NCBI GenBank assembly: GCA_045627605.1
Contig: JAZQOA010000086.1
Location: forward strand, 1 to 64,000
Reading direction: 5' to 3'
Length of the DNA: 64,000 nt
From: RGIG5952 sp045627605
Lineage (GTDB): Bacteria; Verrucomicrobiota; Kiritimatiellia; RFP12; JAAYLN01
Shown here in pieces: positions 33,755 through 43,089 of the stretch. Position 1 is the first letter of the stretch. Every line of letters starts with the position of its first letter. The position numbers were made by a program, and so were the translations under genes. The notes below the pieces were generated by a model. It had not been told where the DNA came from and ran no database searches. It saw only the letters and a list, made by a program, of their open reading frames with translations.

Positions 33755-36529
33755 CTACCGCAACCCCAGGTCGCGGCGAATGTTGTCGATGAGCCGGAAG
33801 TGCGACACGCCAAGGGTTTCGCCCACGACGATGACGGCGCCATCGCCATACTTCAACGCGCTGACAAAAGGAATCAACCGGCTTTCATCGGCCTGAGCCG
33901 GCATCTTCGCGTACTGCACCCACCCCTCCGGGGCATACGGCACCTGCATGTAGCACGGGGCGAAGCCGTGGCGAACCGCGCCCTCCATGTTCCACGGCGC
34001 CTTGCACCAATCGCCTTCCATGACCCATTTGGCATGGCGTTCGCCAAGGGGATAGTCCTTCGGCGCCTCGCAACGCACGTCAAGGCTCTTGTCGCCAAGT
34101 ATCCTGGCCAACGGCGGCGACCACCAGCTCCTGACGAGCAACGTGCCGCCGGCCCTGACCTTGGCGCGGATGACCTCCGCCGTGTTTGAGGCGACGCAAT
34201 CGCCGCGAGGCACTTGGAACATGAAGGTCTCGGCCTTGCCCGCGACCGCCGCGACTTCCGCATCGTTGGTGCAGGCAAACACCTTCCAGCCGTCGGCCTC
34301 GCCCTGGGTGCGCACCCCCGGAATGCCCCTGTGGCAACGCGGGTCCCCGGCGTAATAGACGATCGGACGGTCAACCGCCCCTGCCGCGAGGAACGACATC
34401 TTCGCCATCACGTCCTCCCGCTGCGGGAAGGCCCAGCCTCCCGGCGCCGAGAGTCGAACCTCCCAGGCCTCGTCCGCCACGGGCCGGTTGACGAAAGCGG
34501 TGAACGGAATTTCAAAGACAAGTCTGTCCGCGAGGGTCGAGACGGTCCAGTCCGGCGCCCAGGTCGTCTCCTCGACGCCCACGTCGGAAATCTTGCGCTG
34601 CCCCTTTCCTTCCTTCCCGACCCAAAAGGCGTAGCGCTCCCCGCCGGCGCCGGCAATGGAAAGAGTCGCGGCATCCGTCCCGCGCCATTCGGCGACAAGT
34701 TTGTCCGCGACGGTTTTCGCGTTGTTTTTCGGGTCGGGCGACACGAACCACGCCAAACGGGCCCCGATGCCGCCGGGGGTGCCATCCTTCACGCCGACAA
34801 GCGCGTGCCACGGGGCCAGCGCATCGCCAAAGGCCTCCCCTGTCTTGAGGCGGGGCAGGTTTACGGCGACGGCGTTGCCGAGGCGAAGTTCCCGGTAGCT
34901 CGCCATCTGGCCGTAGAGGATCTTCTCGCGAAGGACGTTCCGCAACGCCGTCTCATCGCCCTGCGCAAGTTTTTCGGCCTCCGCAAGCAACGCCGCCGCG
35001 CGGGCGCGAACCTTGTCGTCCGCAAGAAGATTGGCGGAGACGTTCATGCCGTCCGCAAACAACCCGATGCGCCCCGGCTGGGCACCCCAGACGGCATCCA
35101 TCGCCCGGAAGTATTCGGCCATCGGCTTTGCGGCGGGACCGAAGGCCGTCCGGCAGGTGTCCGCGAGAAAATCGTCGAGCGTCAGGCGGACGTCCCACAT
35201 TTTGCGGGCGTAGAAGAGTTGCGTGAGACGGTTCTGAACGGCGTGCGCGGTGACGTCTGGCCCGCCCTTCGGACTGAGCGACACTTCCGGAATCGAGGTG
35301 GCGAGGTGATTTTGAACGACCGTCTCGACGGCGTCGCCAATCATCGAGAAGAAGGGCATGAAAACCGGATGCTTTGAAATGGCGTCATACTCGTAGGCGT
35401 AGTGGCCAACCGCCACATCCCCCCGGGCGCACCAGGCCTTGAGCCGCTTCAGTTCGCCGACATTCGCCGCGCAGGTCTCGTCGCCCCACTTGTGGATGTG
35501 GCACCGGGGGTGGCTGGCGTATTCGATGAACTCGGTGTTTTCGATTTTGCAGTCCGGGACGTCGAGGTAGCCCTGGTAGGCGAGCGTGGCGAATCGAAGG
35601 TCGGGGTACTTCGCCTTGAGGATTTTCACGACCTTGTTGTAATAGGCGAACCACGCGGTGGAGACGCCCAGGGCCTTGCACTTCGCGCACTGGCAGTAAT
35701 CCTGGTTGTCGTTGGGGAAGATCGAGACGATGTCGAGCGGCGCACCGCGCCTCCTGAACCCTTCGATTTGGGCGGCGAGGCGCGCGGCGACTTTCTCCGC
35801 GCCCAGTTCGCTCGAAAAGCAGATGTTGATCATCGAGCGGTGACCCGCGAGCTCGCAGAAGCATTCGGGATGCTCGGCGAAGAGTTCCTTTTCCCCGTTG
35901 AGATTCGCGTTGTGCATGGAGATCATCGAATACTGGCCATACTTCTCCTCGCCCTTCGCCACGCCGTGCCGGTGGATGGTCGCGAAATTGCGCGTCTGCC
36001 ACAGGTTGAAGGCGGCGCGGTCGCGCCAGTCGCCGCAGTGGTGGAATCCGCGGTACTTGACCGAAGGCGTGTGCCTGAAGGCGAGCGATGCCGGCACCGC
36101 CCACTTTTCCAGCTTCGGGAAGAACGCCCCCGTCTCACCCGGCCAGAGCCAGCGAACGCCGAGTTCGCGCTGCAGGAACGCATACGCGGCGTGAAGCGTC
36201 GCGCGGGGCAGGTTGCCCTGGAGGATGAGATGCCCGCCGTCAACGCGGTATTCGACGACCTCGTCCGCGAAGTTTTCCGCATCGCCCGCGACGAAGCGCA
36301 CGGCATGCCCGCCGCCTTCGCCAGGCGCGACGACGTCGAAGGCCACGCCCGAAACACACATCAACGCATTGGTGAATTCCTCGACGGCGAACGCCACTGC
36401 CGGCGCGGCATTTGTCGCCACCTCGATTTTCCATTCTGTTGCGCCATTGTCAAAGAGCGGCGGGAGCCCCGCCCCGCAGAGAAACGGGAGAAGCGCCGCG
36501 AGACATGCTGAAACAACTGTTTTTTTCAT
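33755..36529 (-). CDS. secreted DUF4838 protein (putative glycoside hydrolase)
   Basis: 924 aa from ATG 36529 (AAAGGA upstream). A signal peptide (2-20) precedes an N-terminal domain like that of GH67 alpha-glucuronidases (VAFAVEEFTNALMCVSG...LQRELGVRWLWPGE). The DUF4838 core shows IVSIFPNDNQDYCQCAKCKAL (here split by its CxC/CxxC) and HPRCHIHKWGDETC. The C-terminal 350 residues include a beta-sandwich (about 660-740) and a glutamine-amidotransferase-like or Rossmann-like end (VYYAGDPRCHRGIPGV...). The catalytic activity of DUF4838 proteins is not firmly known to me; attack on uronic-acid or similar glycans is an inference. Confidence 0.8.
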   Translation of the reverse strand: MKKTVVSACLAALLPFLCGAGLPPLFDNGATEWKIEVATNAAPAVAFAVEEFTNALMCVSGVAFDVVAPGEGGGHAVRFVAGDAENFADEVVEYRVDGGHLILQGNLPRATLHAAYAFLQRELGVRWLWPGETGAFFPKLEKWAVPASLAFRHTPSVKYRGFHHCGDWRDRAAFNLWQTRNFATIHRHGVAKGEEKYGQYSMISMHNANLNGEKELFAEHPECFCELAGHRSMINICFSSELGAEKVAARLAAQIEGFRRRGAPLDIVSIFPNDNQDYCQCAKCKALGVSTAWFAYYNKVVKILKAKYPDLRFATLAYQGYLDVPDCKIENTEFIEYASHPRCHIHKWGDETCAANVGELKRLKAWCARGDVAVGHYAYEYDAISKHPVFMPFFSMIGDAVETVVQNHLATSIPEVSLSPKGGPDVTAHAVQNRLTQLFYARKMWDVRLTLDDFLADTCRTAFGPAAKPMAEYFRAMDAVWGAQPGRIGLFADGMNVSANLLADDKVRARAAALLAEAEKLAQGDETALRNVLREKILYGQMASYRELRLGNAVAVNLPRLKTGEAFGDALAPWHALVGVKDGTPGGIGARLAWFVSPDPKNNAKTVADKLVAEWRGTDAATLSIAGAGGERYAFWVGKEGKGQRKISDVGVEETTWAPDWTVSTLADRLVFEIPFTAFVNRPVADEAWEVRLSAPGGWAFPQREDVMAKMSFLAAGAVDRPIVYYAGDPRCHRGIPGVRTQGEADGWKVFACTNDAEVAAVAGKAETFMFQVPRGDCVASNTAEVIRAKVRAGGTLLVRSWWSPPLARILGDKSLDVRCEAPKDYPLGERHAKWVMEGDWCKAPWNMEGAVRHGFAPCYMQVPYAPEGWVQYAKMPAQADESRLIPFVSALKYGDGAVIVVGETLGVSHFRLIDNIRRDLGLR

Positions 36530-36569
36530 TACGTGTCCTTTCCTGTGTTTTTCATGAGGCATCGCACGG

Positions 36570-38138
36570 TCAGACGTCGCGGACGCCGCCATAGTCCGGT
36601 CCGCCGCCGCCAAGGTAGCCACGCGACTTACCCGTCGCGTCGGAGAACCAGAACGAGTAGAGTTTCGCGCCGCCGGAAAGGCGAAAGGCCAGCTTGACCT
36701 TGCCCGGCGCCGCCGGCAACACCTCGATCCGGGTGGCGTCGACTCCCCGCAAGACGCGGCTGGCGCCACCGACGACCGAGACCTCGATTTCGCCCGCGGA
36801 GCAGTCTGCATTGACGAAGAGACGGTCGCCCTCGGCAAACGAAAGGTCGCGCGTGACGAGGCTCCCCTCGCCTGTCACGGCGCAAAATCCGTCGCGCCTA
36901 AGGTGCGCAAGTCCCATCGCGCCGTTGTGGTACATGCCGTTTTCGGGAGTGTTCTGCCCGACCAGCGAAAGCCGCGACGTGTCGCCGGCGAAGGCCCCGT
37001 AGTAGAAGCAGAGCTTTTCGTCGCGGACGACGAAAAGGTTGCCCAGCGGCTGCACATAGCCGGCGTCCCACTTGCCGGACCCCCAGCGTTCCGCGGCGAT
37101 GGCCGGCGTGCGGTCGGGGCGCGTCCAGTGGAAGCCGTCGCGCGAATAGGCGAAGACAATGTCGGTGATCTTGGGGTTGCCCGTCTGGGCGGCCGCGTAG
37201 TTGTCGGGGCCCCGGTGAATCTCGAAGGCGCCGACGATGATCGACTCGTAGGCCACCGCATTGAGGGCGTAGAGCTGCGGCGGGCACTTGAACTCAGGGT
37301 CTTCGCCGTCGAGTTCGTCGGCCTTCGCCCACTGCACGACGCCGCCGGTGGTCTGTCCGCGATTCCAATCCCAGGAGCAGCCGGAGGCGAAGTCATCCGT
37401 CTCGTAGTAGCACGTGGCGCGCCCGATGCGCGGCAACCAACTCCTGAGTGAGAAAACCCACTTGCGGCGGAAGGGGTTCCAGAAGAAATTCGATCGGTCC
37501 CCCGCCGCGCCGGAAAGCCACCGGTCGTAGAAGTGGCGGCCGTCGGATGAGAAAAAGCAAAGCCCGCGCTCATCGCCGCCCGGCCCGTGCACGTACATCA
37601 CCCAGCGCGAATAGGGGTTTTCAAGCTGGAAGTCGGGTATGACCTCCCAGCTGTCGGGACGGAAATCAGGCGGATAAATCTGGTTGGTGCCATCCGCGAT
37701 GTCCACGCGGTCAAAGGAAATGCCGTCGGCGCTCTCGGCGTAGGCGACGGTGTTGAGCCAGCCCGCCTCGTACCAGAGGCGGAAGCGTTTTTCGCAAGGA
37801 TCCCACCAGAGGCCGCCGCCATTCGGGCGCGCGGTGCTGTTGCGCGTGCCGTTGATCTCGAGCCAGGTCTCGGGCTTCAGCACCGGGTTGCCGCCGAACT
37901 TCACGGGATGTGGATATTCGCGCCGGAGCCCGTCCATCGACTCCACCAGGAAGTCGTCGACGAAAAGTTGCCGGCCCACGTCCACCGGGATCGGCGCCGG
38001 GATGTTGGCGGGGTCGAGATACGGCGGGGACGGCGGCACCGAGAGGTCCGTGAGCGCAACGTCGCGCGGCGGCCACTCGGCGGGCAACCTGATGCCGTTG
38101 TAAAGAACTTCCCCTTGAATTGCATTTCTGTCACCCAT
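36570..38138 (-). CDS. GH32/GH43-like beta-propeller protein
   Basis: 522 aa from ATG 38138 (GGAGG nine bases upstream). No signal peptide. Repeating blocks such as RFRLWYEAGW, WVMYVHGPGG, KWVFSLRSWL, FVFAYSRDGFHW and LCFYYGAF are characteristic of five-bladed propeller glycosidases (GH32/43/62/117 relatives); VDDFLVESMDGLRREYPHP near residue 60 is common in such PVC proteins. The last 100 residues form a small beta-domain. Catalytic residues cannot be assigned with confidence. It precedes the DUF4838 gene by 40 nt and overlaps nothing; the GDPD-sialidase gene ends 3 nt upstream. Confidence 0.7.
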   Translation of the reverse strand: MGDRNAIQGEVLYNGIRLPAEWPPRDVALTDLSVPPSPPYLDPANIPAPIPVDVGRQLFVDDFLVESMDGLRREYPHPVKFGGNPVLKPETWLEINGTRNSTARPNGGGLWWDPCEKRFRLWYEAGWLNTVAYAESADGISFDRVDIADGTNQIYPPDFRPDSWEVIPDFQLENPYSRWVMYVHGPGGDERGLCFFSSDGRHFYDRWLSGAAGDRSNFFWNPFRRKWVFSLRSWLPRIGRATCYYETDDFASGCSWDWNRGQTTGGVVQWAKADELDGEDPEFKCPPQLYALNAVAYESIIVGAFEIHRGPDNYAAAQTGNPKITDIVFAYSRDGFHWTRPDRTPAIAAERWGSGKWDAGYVQPLGNLFVVRDEKLCFYYGAFAGDTSRLSLVGQNTPENGMYHNGAMGLAHLRRDGFCAVTGEGSLVTRDLSFAEGDRLFVNADCSAGEIEVSVVGGASRVLRGVDATRIEVLPAAPGKVKLAFRLSGGAKLYSFWFSDATGKSRGYLGGGGPDYGGVRDV

Positions 38139-38140
38139 GG

Positions 38141-40108
38141 TCAAATTCCTCCTTCCGCCCCCTCTTCGGAAACGGAAATCACGCCCGAGACGTCGAACTT
38201 GCCGGAGACGGGTTTCCCGGCGCGGACGTCCTCCTCGGTGAATTTCGCGAAAAGCAGTTCCTGCCGCCCTGTACGGTCGTTGTCGAAGGCGATGAAAACG
38301 GTGCCGTCGGCGGCTTGGTCGCCGTCGGGATACGAGCAGGGCCCCGCCTTAAGCACGAGGCCGCCGGACCATGTCGCGCCGTCGTCGTCCGAAAGGTATG
38401 CCGTCATGTCGTTCCGCCCGATGTCGGCATTGAGCGGGCCGTTCTTGACCAGAAGCAACGTGCCACTCGCCAGGCGGCGGACAAAGTACCGCGAGTTGGT
38501 GTGGCGGAAGGGACAGGGCCGGGCGGGCCCCCATGTGCGGCCACCGTCGCGGGAATCGGCCTGCCAGGCGCCATCCGGTGCGCCACGTACGCGCATGTAG
38601 ACGCGCAAAGCGCCATCCGAAAGCTCGACGACATTGTGCTCGTCGAATTCGCGCAGGTTCGCGGGAAGCGTCGCGCCGCCGCGCGGAACCAGCGTGGCGC
38701 CGCCATCGACACTCTCGTAGAGACGCGCGCTGAAATCATCTCGCCAGACCGCCACCGGGAAGAGCCAGCGTCCGTCACGCGCGGCGAGCGGCTTGCACAT
38801 CATCACGCCCGAGGCGATTCTCCGGGGTTCGAAAACCACGCCGGAAGGCTCCGCGTCGGCATCAAGCTCAAGGCACATGAGATTGTCCGTGTTGGCGAAG
38901 TAATGGCCGGTCGTCCATTGATTCGCCGCGCCATCGCGAACCTCGACTTCACGGTCGGTCCACGTCCAGCGCAACCGGCCGTCGGGCGCAATCCAGACCT
39001 CGGGGTCGAAAGCCCTGCGCGGGCCATCGCGGTCGGGGTCGGCGACGAGCACCTCCTTCCAGGTCGCGCCTCCGTCGGCACTGGTCGACAGCACCACGTA
39101 GTTGTTGGAATCCTCGCCGTTGGTCGGGCCGGAATACCACGTCGCCCAAAGACGTCCGCTCCTTTGAGACACCGCAATGGAGGGGATGCCCGAGAAACGC
39201 CGGCGCGGCTTGACGTGGAGGGCGTCGGGGGGCGACACGTAGGCTCGGCTTGGGGTGAGGTCCGTCGGGTAGGCGAACGGGAACTCCGGCTCGGGCGGAT
39301 TCCACGGGCTCTCCACGAGGGCGCGGTAGGCCTTCAGCATCGGGCCAAGCCTGTCCGTCAGGGGGAAGTCGATGCCGCGCGCGAGGAGCGCGGCCAGGCG
39401 CCAGGGCTTGTTGCACCAGAAAAAGTTGACCTTGCCGCCAAGGGCGTGGTAGGCGAGGAGCTCGTCGCGCGTGTAGTCGGCCTCGTGCGGCTGGGTGAAC
39501 TCCGCGCGTTCGTCGATGACGGCTTCAAGGCAGGCGCGGCGTTCCTCGGCCGTCCAGAGACGCGACCAGCTGTTCCCCGCGGGGGCGGTGAAAAGGCACG
39601 TCTTGATTTCGGGAACGACGCTCCGGGCCAGCTTCACCCCGGGAAGCCCCGCGGCGACGAAGGCCTGGTGGAGTCGCCCTTTCTCCTTGATTTTGCGGGC
39701 GACTTCGTCTGTGACATCGTCGCGGCAGTGGACGTTTATCCAGACGCCTTCCAGCGGGAAGCAATCGATGGCCTCGTCAAAGGTCGGGATCTTCGTCCCG
39801 GCGAACTTGGCGTCGTATTTCACGCCGGCGTCAACGCCCCGCAGGTCGTCGAAGGAGAGTTCGGAAACCGCGCCCGTCCCCGTCGTCGTGCGATCGATGG
39901 TGGAGTCGTGCATGACGACGAGTTCGCCCGTCGCGCAGCGGACGACGTCGAACTCGACCATGGCCGCGCCCTTTTCAATCGCCGACTTAAAAGCGGCAAC
40001 CGTGTTCTCGGGACAGCACTCCCTGTCGCCGCGATGGGCGCAAATTCCTCCGGAAGGCATCTTCGCGCCGGTCCTCCGCGACGCCTCAAAACCGCCAACT
40101 CCAAGCAT
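38141..40108 (-). CDS. fusion of glycerophosphodiester phosphodiesterase and sialidase-like domains
   Basis: 655 aa from ATG 40108 (AGGAGA seven bases upstream). Residues 15-270 are a GDPD TIM barrel: CAHRGDRECCPENT, MVEFDVV and MHDSTIDRTTTGTG give the His, Glu/Asp metal ligands and second His. Residues 310-655 are a six-bladed sialidase propeller (IPSIAVSQRSGRLWATWYSG) with Asp-box repeats SADGGATW, SVDGGATL, SRDGGRTWG and SDDDGATW. The sialidase part is paralogous to the neighbouring 41932-43089 gene, including the FTEEDVRAGKPV tail. No signal peptide is visible. The combination of a phosphodiesterase and an exo-glycosidase in one chain is unusual. Confidence 0.85.
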   Translation of the reverse strand: MLGVGGFEASRRTGAKMPSGGICAHRGDRECCPENTVAAFKSAIEKGAAMVEFDVVRCATGELVVMHDSTIDRTTTGTGAVSELSFDDLRGVDAGVKYDAKFAGTKIPTFDEAIDCFPLEGVWINVHCRDDVTDEVARKIKEKGRLHQAFVAAGLPGVKLARSVVPEIKTCLFTAPAGNSWSRLWTAEERRACLEAVIDERAEFTQPHEADYTRDELLAYHALGGKVNFFWCNKPWRLAALLARGIDFPLTDRLGPMLKAYRALVESPWNPPEPEFPFAYPTDLTPSRAYVSPPDALHVKPRRRFSGIPSIAVSQRSGRLWATWYSGPTNGEDSNNYVVLSTSADGGATWKEVLVADPDRDGPRRAFDPEVWIAPDGRLRWTWTDREVEVRDGAANQWTTGHYFANTDNLMCLELDADAEPSGVVFEPRRIASGVMMCKPLAARDGRWLFPVAVWRDDFSARLYESVDGGATLVPRGGATLPANLREFDEHNVVELSDGALRVYMRVRGAPDGAWQADSRDGGRTWGPARPCPFRHTNSRYFVRRLASGTLLLVKNGPLNADIGRNDMTAYLSDDDGATWSGGLVLKAGPCSYPDGDQAADGTVFIAFDNDRTGRQELLFAKFTEEDVRAGKPVSGKFDVSGVISVSEEGAEGGI

Positions 40109-40178
40109 GGGAAATCTCCTGGACGCGGGGGTGCGCCGGATTGGCGCGGTTCCATCCTCCCCCGCCCCGCATGTCTGG

Positions 40179-40187
40179 ATTATAGCA
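40179..40187 (-). promoter_or_regulatory. extended -10 promoter before the GDPD-sialidase gene
   Basis: TGCTATAAT on the minus strand, 70 nt before the ATG at 40108, lying across the stop codon of the GNAT gene. Gives the GDPD-sialidase and downstream genes an independent start. Confidence 0.55.
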
Positions 40188-40776
40188 GATTTCCGAGACA
40201 CTTGGCAAAATAGACGGTGTCGACGCCCTTGCCGCGGTCGTCTTCCAGCACCGCCACGCGGGCATAGCCGCGCTTTTCAAGCGTGTGCAGCTGTGCGGCG
40301 TTAAGCGACCACGTCCGCGTATAGACGACTTGCATTCCGTGGGCGCGGGCGACCTCGCCCTCGAGGCTGTCGTATAGGGCGTTCATCACGCCGCGCCCGC
40401 GCAGGGCGCGCCCGACGCAGACAGTCGTGACGTAAAGCGCGGAGCCGAGTTCAGGCAACGCCTTGGCGGGCTCCTCCCGCCGGAAGGTCATGAAACCCGC
40501 GAACTCACCGCCGAAATAGGCGAGAATGAATTCCTGCAACAAAATTTGCGCGAAGTACTTGCGCGGTCCCGTCGCGAACGCCCCTGCCGGGACAGCGCCA
40601 AGGTCCAGATTCTTCTGGTCCGAGCGGTCCCGCGCCGAAAGGCACGGATAAAATTCGTTGTCGCAGGCGCAGAGAAGCCGCCACACGGAATCCTTTGACT
40701 CTTCGTCCAGAGCGCGGCCGACGAAACGGACCTCCACGCCGCGCCCGCCTTGTTTTTGCCCCGCGAAGTCCTCCAT
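40180..40776 (-). CDS. GNAT-family acetyltransferase
   Basis: 198 aa from ATG 40776 (AAGGGG upstream). The GNAT core is seen in ILAYFGGEFAGFMTFRR, ALYVTTVCVGRALRGRGVMNALYDSLE (acetyl-CoA loop RxxGxG-like, RALRGRGV) and YTRTWSLNAAQLHTLEKRGYARV. Cytoplasmic. An N-terminal region of about 60 residues (CACDNEFYPCLSARDRS) is extra to the minimal fold. The substrate is unknown; in this neighbourhood an amino sugar or small metabolite is possible. Confidence 0.85.
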   Translation of the reverse strand: MEDFAGQKQGGRGVEVRFVGRALDEESKDSVWRLLCACDNEFYPCLSARDRSDQKNLDLGAVPAGAFATGPRKYFAQILLQEFILAYFGGEFAGFMTFRREEPAKALPELGSALYVTTVCVGRALRGRGVMNALYDSLEGEVARAHGMQVVYTRTWSLNAAQLHTLEKRGYARVAVLEDDRGKGVDTVYFAKCLGNLL

Positions 40777-40786
40777 GACGCCCCTT

Positions 40787-41893
40787 TCACTTGGCGGACT
40801 TTTCCGCAGCCCCGGCCATCGCGGATAATCCGCCCCGCGTGTGCCGTTTGAAAACCTCGCGGTAACCCGGCTTGACCATGTCCGGCCCGTTGCAGACGGC
40901 GACATCCCGACCGCCGGCGGCCAGCACCAATTCAAGTTCGCGTTCAAGTCGTTCGGGCGTCTTGTGGGCGAGAGGCGTGCCTTCTGCGGCGTTCAAGCCG
41001 ACAAACGGGATGCTCCTGCATCCAGCAAGATGCGGCGCGGAAAGGATTCGCCGGGTGTAGTCCGCGATCTTGGCGTCATCCCACTGGAAATACCAGGCGA
41101 CGGTCTCCTCGATGTAGTCCGCCTTGAGCAAGCGCCCGTAGAGCGGGTCGGGAAGAAAAACCGGGTAGAGGTGGATCGCCACCTTGATGCCGGGGCGCAA
41201 CGTCTTGGCATAGTCGACCATCGCGTTGACATAGTTCACGAGGCTGTCGCGGAAAAAGATGTTGCGATTCGCCTCGGTCTCTGGCAGTCCTTTTTCAGCC
41301 AGCCAGGCGGAAAGGCGCCTGCGGCAGTCATCGCACGCGCACGACCTCAGGTTCGCGTAGCCTATGTAGTCGAATGTAATCCCCTCGGCCAGCGGGTTTT
41401 TCTCAAGCATGGCCGCCATCCTCGACTTGGCCATGGCCTGGCCCTCGTCACTGAGAAAACACGAGATGAGCTCCGGGCAGAGATCAAGGGGCTCCACCGG
41501 CTCGCCGCCGAACTGGCATTTTTTCTCGACACGACGCGCGTTGACTTTGCCGCCGATTTCCTCCTTCGGGACGACTCCCCTCAAGTCGGTCCCGTTGATA
41601 TAGTCGTAGAACGCCCTCTCCGCCGGTGTGAGAACCTGGCTGTGCGGCCCGACGGGAAAGAACCCGCAGTAAGGGCGCATCCCGAACTTCTTCGCGGCGG
41701 CGACACCCTTCTCCCCCGATGCTCCGATGTCCGTCACGCCAATGTCGGCGTAGGCGCGGGCCGAGTCCTCATCGGTCACGGACGCCCATGCGAAGACCCG
41801 CTCGAAGACGGGCGTTTCATTTGTCTCCGCGCCCAGGGCAACCACCGTCAGGGGCAGAGCCAAAACCAGTGCCAAGTGCAATTTCTTCTTCAT
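40787..41893 (-). CDS. secreted TIM-barrel-like protein of unknown specificity
   Basis: 368 aa from ATG 41893 (AAGGAG upstream). A clear signal peptide (residues 1-22, ending VVALGAETN) indicates export. The rest looks like a glycosidase-type barrel: VTDIGASGEKGV, FDYIGYANLRSCACDDCRRRL, IKVAIHLYPVF, ETVAWYFQWDDAKIADYTRRI and GCRSIPFVGLN are probable strand ends. The CACDDC motif near 195 is shared by secreted putative glycosyl hydrolases with DUF4838/GHL-like folds. No catalytic pair is assigned. It lies between the two sialidase-containing genes. Confidence 0.65.
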   Translation of the reverse strand: MKKKLHLALVLALPLTVVALGAETNETPVFERVFAWASVTDEDSARAYADIGVTDIGASGEKGVAAAKKFGMRPYCGFFPVGPHSQVLTPAERAFYDYINGTDLRGVVPKEEIGGKVNARRVEKKCQFGGEPVEPLDLCPELISCFLSDEGQAMAKSRMAAMLEKNPLAEGITFDYIGYANLRSCACDDCRRRLSAWLAEKGLPETEANRNIFFRDSLVNYVNAMVDYAKTLRPGIKVAIHLYPVFLPDPLYGRLLKADYIEETVAWYFQWDDAKIADYTRRILSAPHLAGCRSIPFVGLNAAEGTPLAHKTPERLERELELVLAAGGRDVAVCNGPDMVKPGYREVFKRHTRGGLSAMAGAAEKSAK

Positions 41894-41931
41894 TTTTCTC
41901 CTTTTCCTTCCAAAATCGGCGATTCCCGGCT

Positions 41932-43089
41932 TCAACCCGCCTTGTTGGCGATTCCAAGCAAACGGCTTCCGGACGTCACCAACTTCCCGGCACGGACATC
42001 CGCCTCGGTGAACCGATGGTGGAGGATCTCGCGGTCGGTTGTCCGCCCACGGTCGTGCACGACGTGGATGAAGCCATCCGGCGTTTCACAGGCGTCGGGA
42101 TACGACACGTCGGCGCGGCCATCGAGAAGAAGTCCGCCCAGCCATGTCCGGCCGTCGTCGTCCGAGACAAAGGCCGTTATCTTCTCCCGCGGCGTGTAGG
42201 GGCGTTCCTCGGGCGCGCCCATGGCCACGTCGCCGTTTTTCACGAGGAGCAGCGCACCCGATTTCAAGCGCCCGATGAAAAAGCGCGAGTTGGTGGACTT
42301 GATTCCCGACGGCTTGAGCTGCGTCCAGGTCGCACCGCCATCGGCCGAGAAGGCCTCGCCGATGCCGTATCGCGTGCGCGCCAGCATCCAGAGCGTACCG
42401 TCCCTCCGCTCGACGATCATGTTCTCGGTGCAGTCGCGGTCTTCGGGCGGGATTTCCGCCGCGCTCAGGAACGAGACCGTCGCGCCGCCATCGGTCGAGA
42501 CATAGGCATTGGCGGACTGGCGCGCGCACTCGGGATGCGCCAGCGGCCCCGCGAGGTCGCAAAGCGCATGCATCGTCTTCCCATGGCGGGGCGGGAAATT
42601 CGAGAACTCCGGCGGCAACAGCCAGGCGCCATCGCGCCGGACAACCGGTTTGTTCTTCATGAAGCCGTCGCACAGGCGGCGCGCCGGCGTCCACGCCGTG
42701 GCGGCGTCCTCCGGGTCGAGCGGGTTCATCGCCCAGACCCCGGCACGACCATCCCAGAAACTGTAGCACTGGCTGTAGAAGAGCCAGACCTTGCCGGAGG
42801 GATCGGTCCACAGGCCGGGGTCGATCACGCGGAGCGGCCCCGGCTTGTCGATGGCGAAAAGCGGTTCGCCCCAGTTTTCGCCGCCGTCGCCGCTGGTCGC
42901 CACGATGGCGGCGTTTTCATCGCCTTCTGTAACGTCTCCCGTGTGCCAGGCGAGCCAGAGGCGTCCGCCGGGCGACGACGTAATCGATGGCGCACTCTGG
43001 AAACCGCGCACGGCATCACGCAGGTAGTCTGGCACCGGGCGAAGCACCGGGAAGGGCTTCATTGAATCCGTTTCAAATTGCGTTTCCAT
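41932..43089 (-). CDS. sialidase-like exo-glycosidase (BNR propeller)
   Basis: 385 aa. Six-bladed propeller with APSITSSPGGRLWLAWHTG at the start and Asp boxes SGDGGENWG, STDGGATV, SADGGATWT and SDDDGRTWL. A TENMIVERRDGTLWMLARTRYG block contains probable active-site Arg/Glu. No signal peptide is seen. Closely related to the C-terminal half of the 38141-40108 protein. Predicted to remove terminal sialic-acid-like or other exo-linked sugars; true specificity is uncertain because many PVC members of this clan are not sialidases. Its start overlaps the end of the GH28 gene by 17 nt. Confidence 0.75.
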   Translation of the reverse strand: METQFETDSMKPFPVLRPVPDYLRDAVRGFQSAPSITSSPGGRLWLAWHTGDVTEGDENAAIVATSGDGGENWGEPLFAIDKPGPLRVIDPGLWTDPSGKVWLFYSQCYSFWDGRAGVWAMNPLDPEDAATAWTPARRLCDGFMKNKPVVRRDGAWLLPPEFSNFPPRHGKTMHALCDLAGPLAHPECARQSANAYVSTDGGATVSFLSAAEIPPEDRDCTENMIVERRDGTLWMLARTRYGIGEAFSADGGATWTQLKPSGIKSTNSRFFIGRLKSGALLLVKNGDVAMGAPEERPYTPREKITAFVSDDDGRTWLGGLLLDGRADVSYPDACETPDGFIHVVHDRGRTTDREILHHRFTEADVRAGKLVTSGSRLLGIANKAG

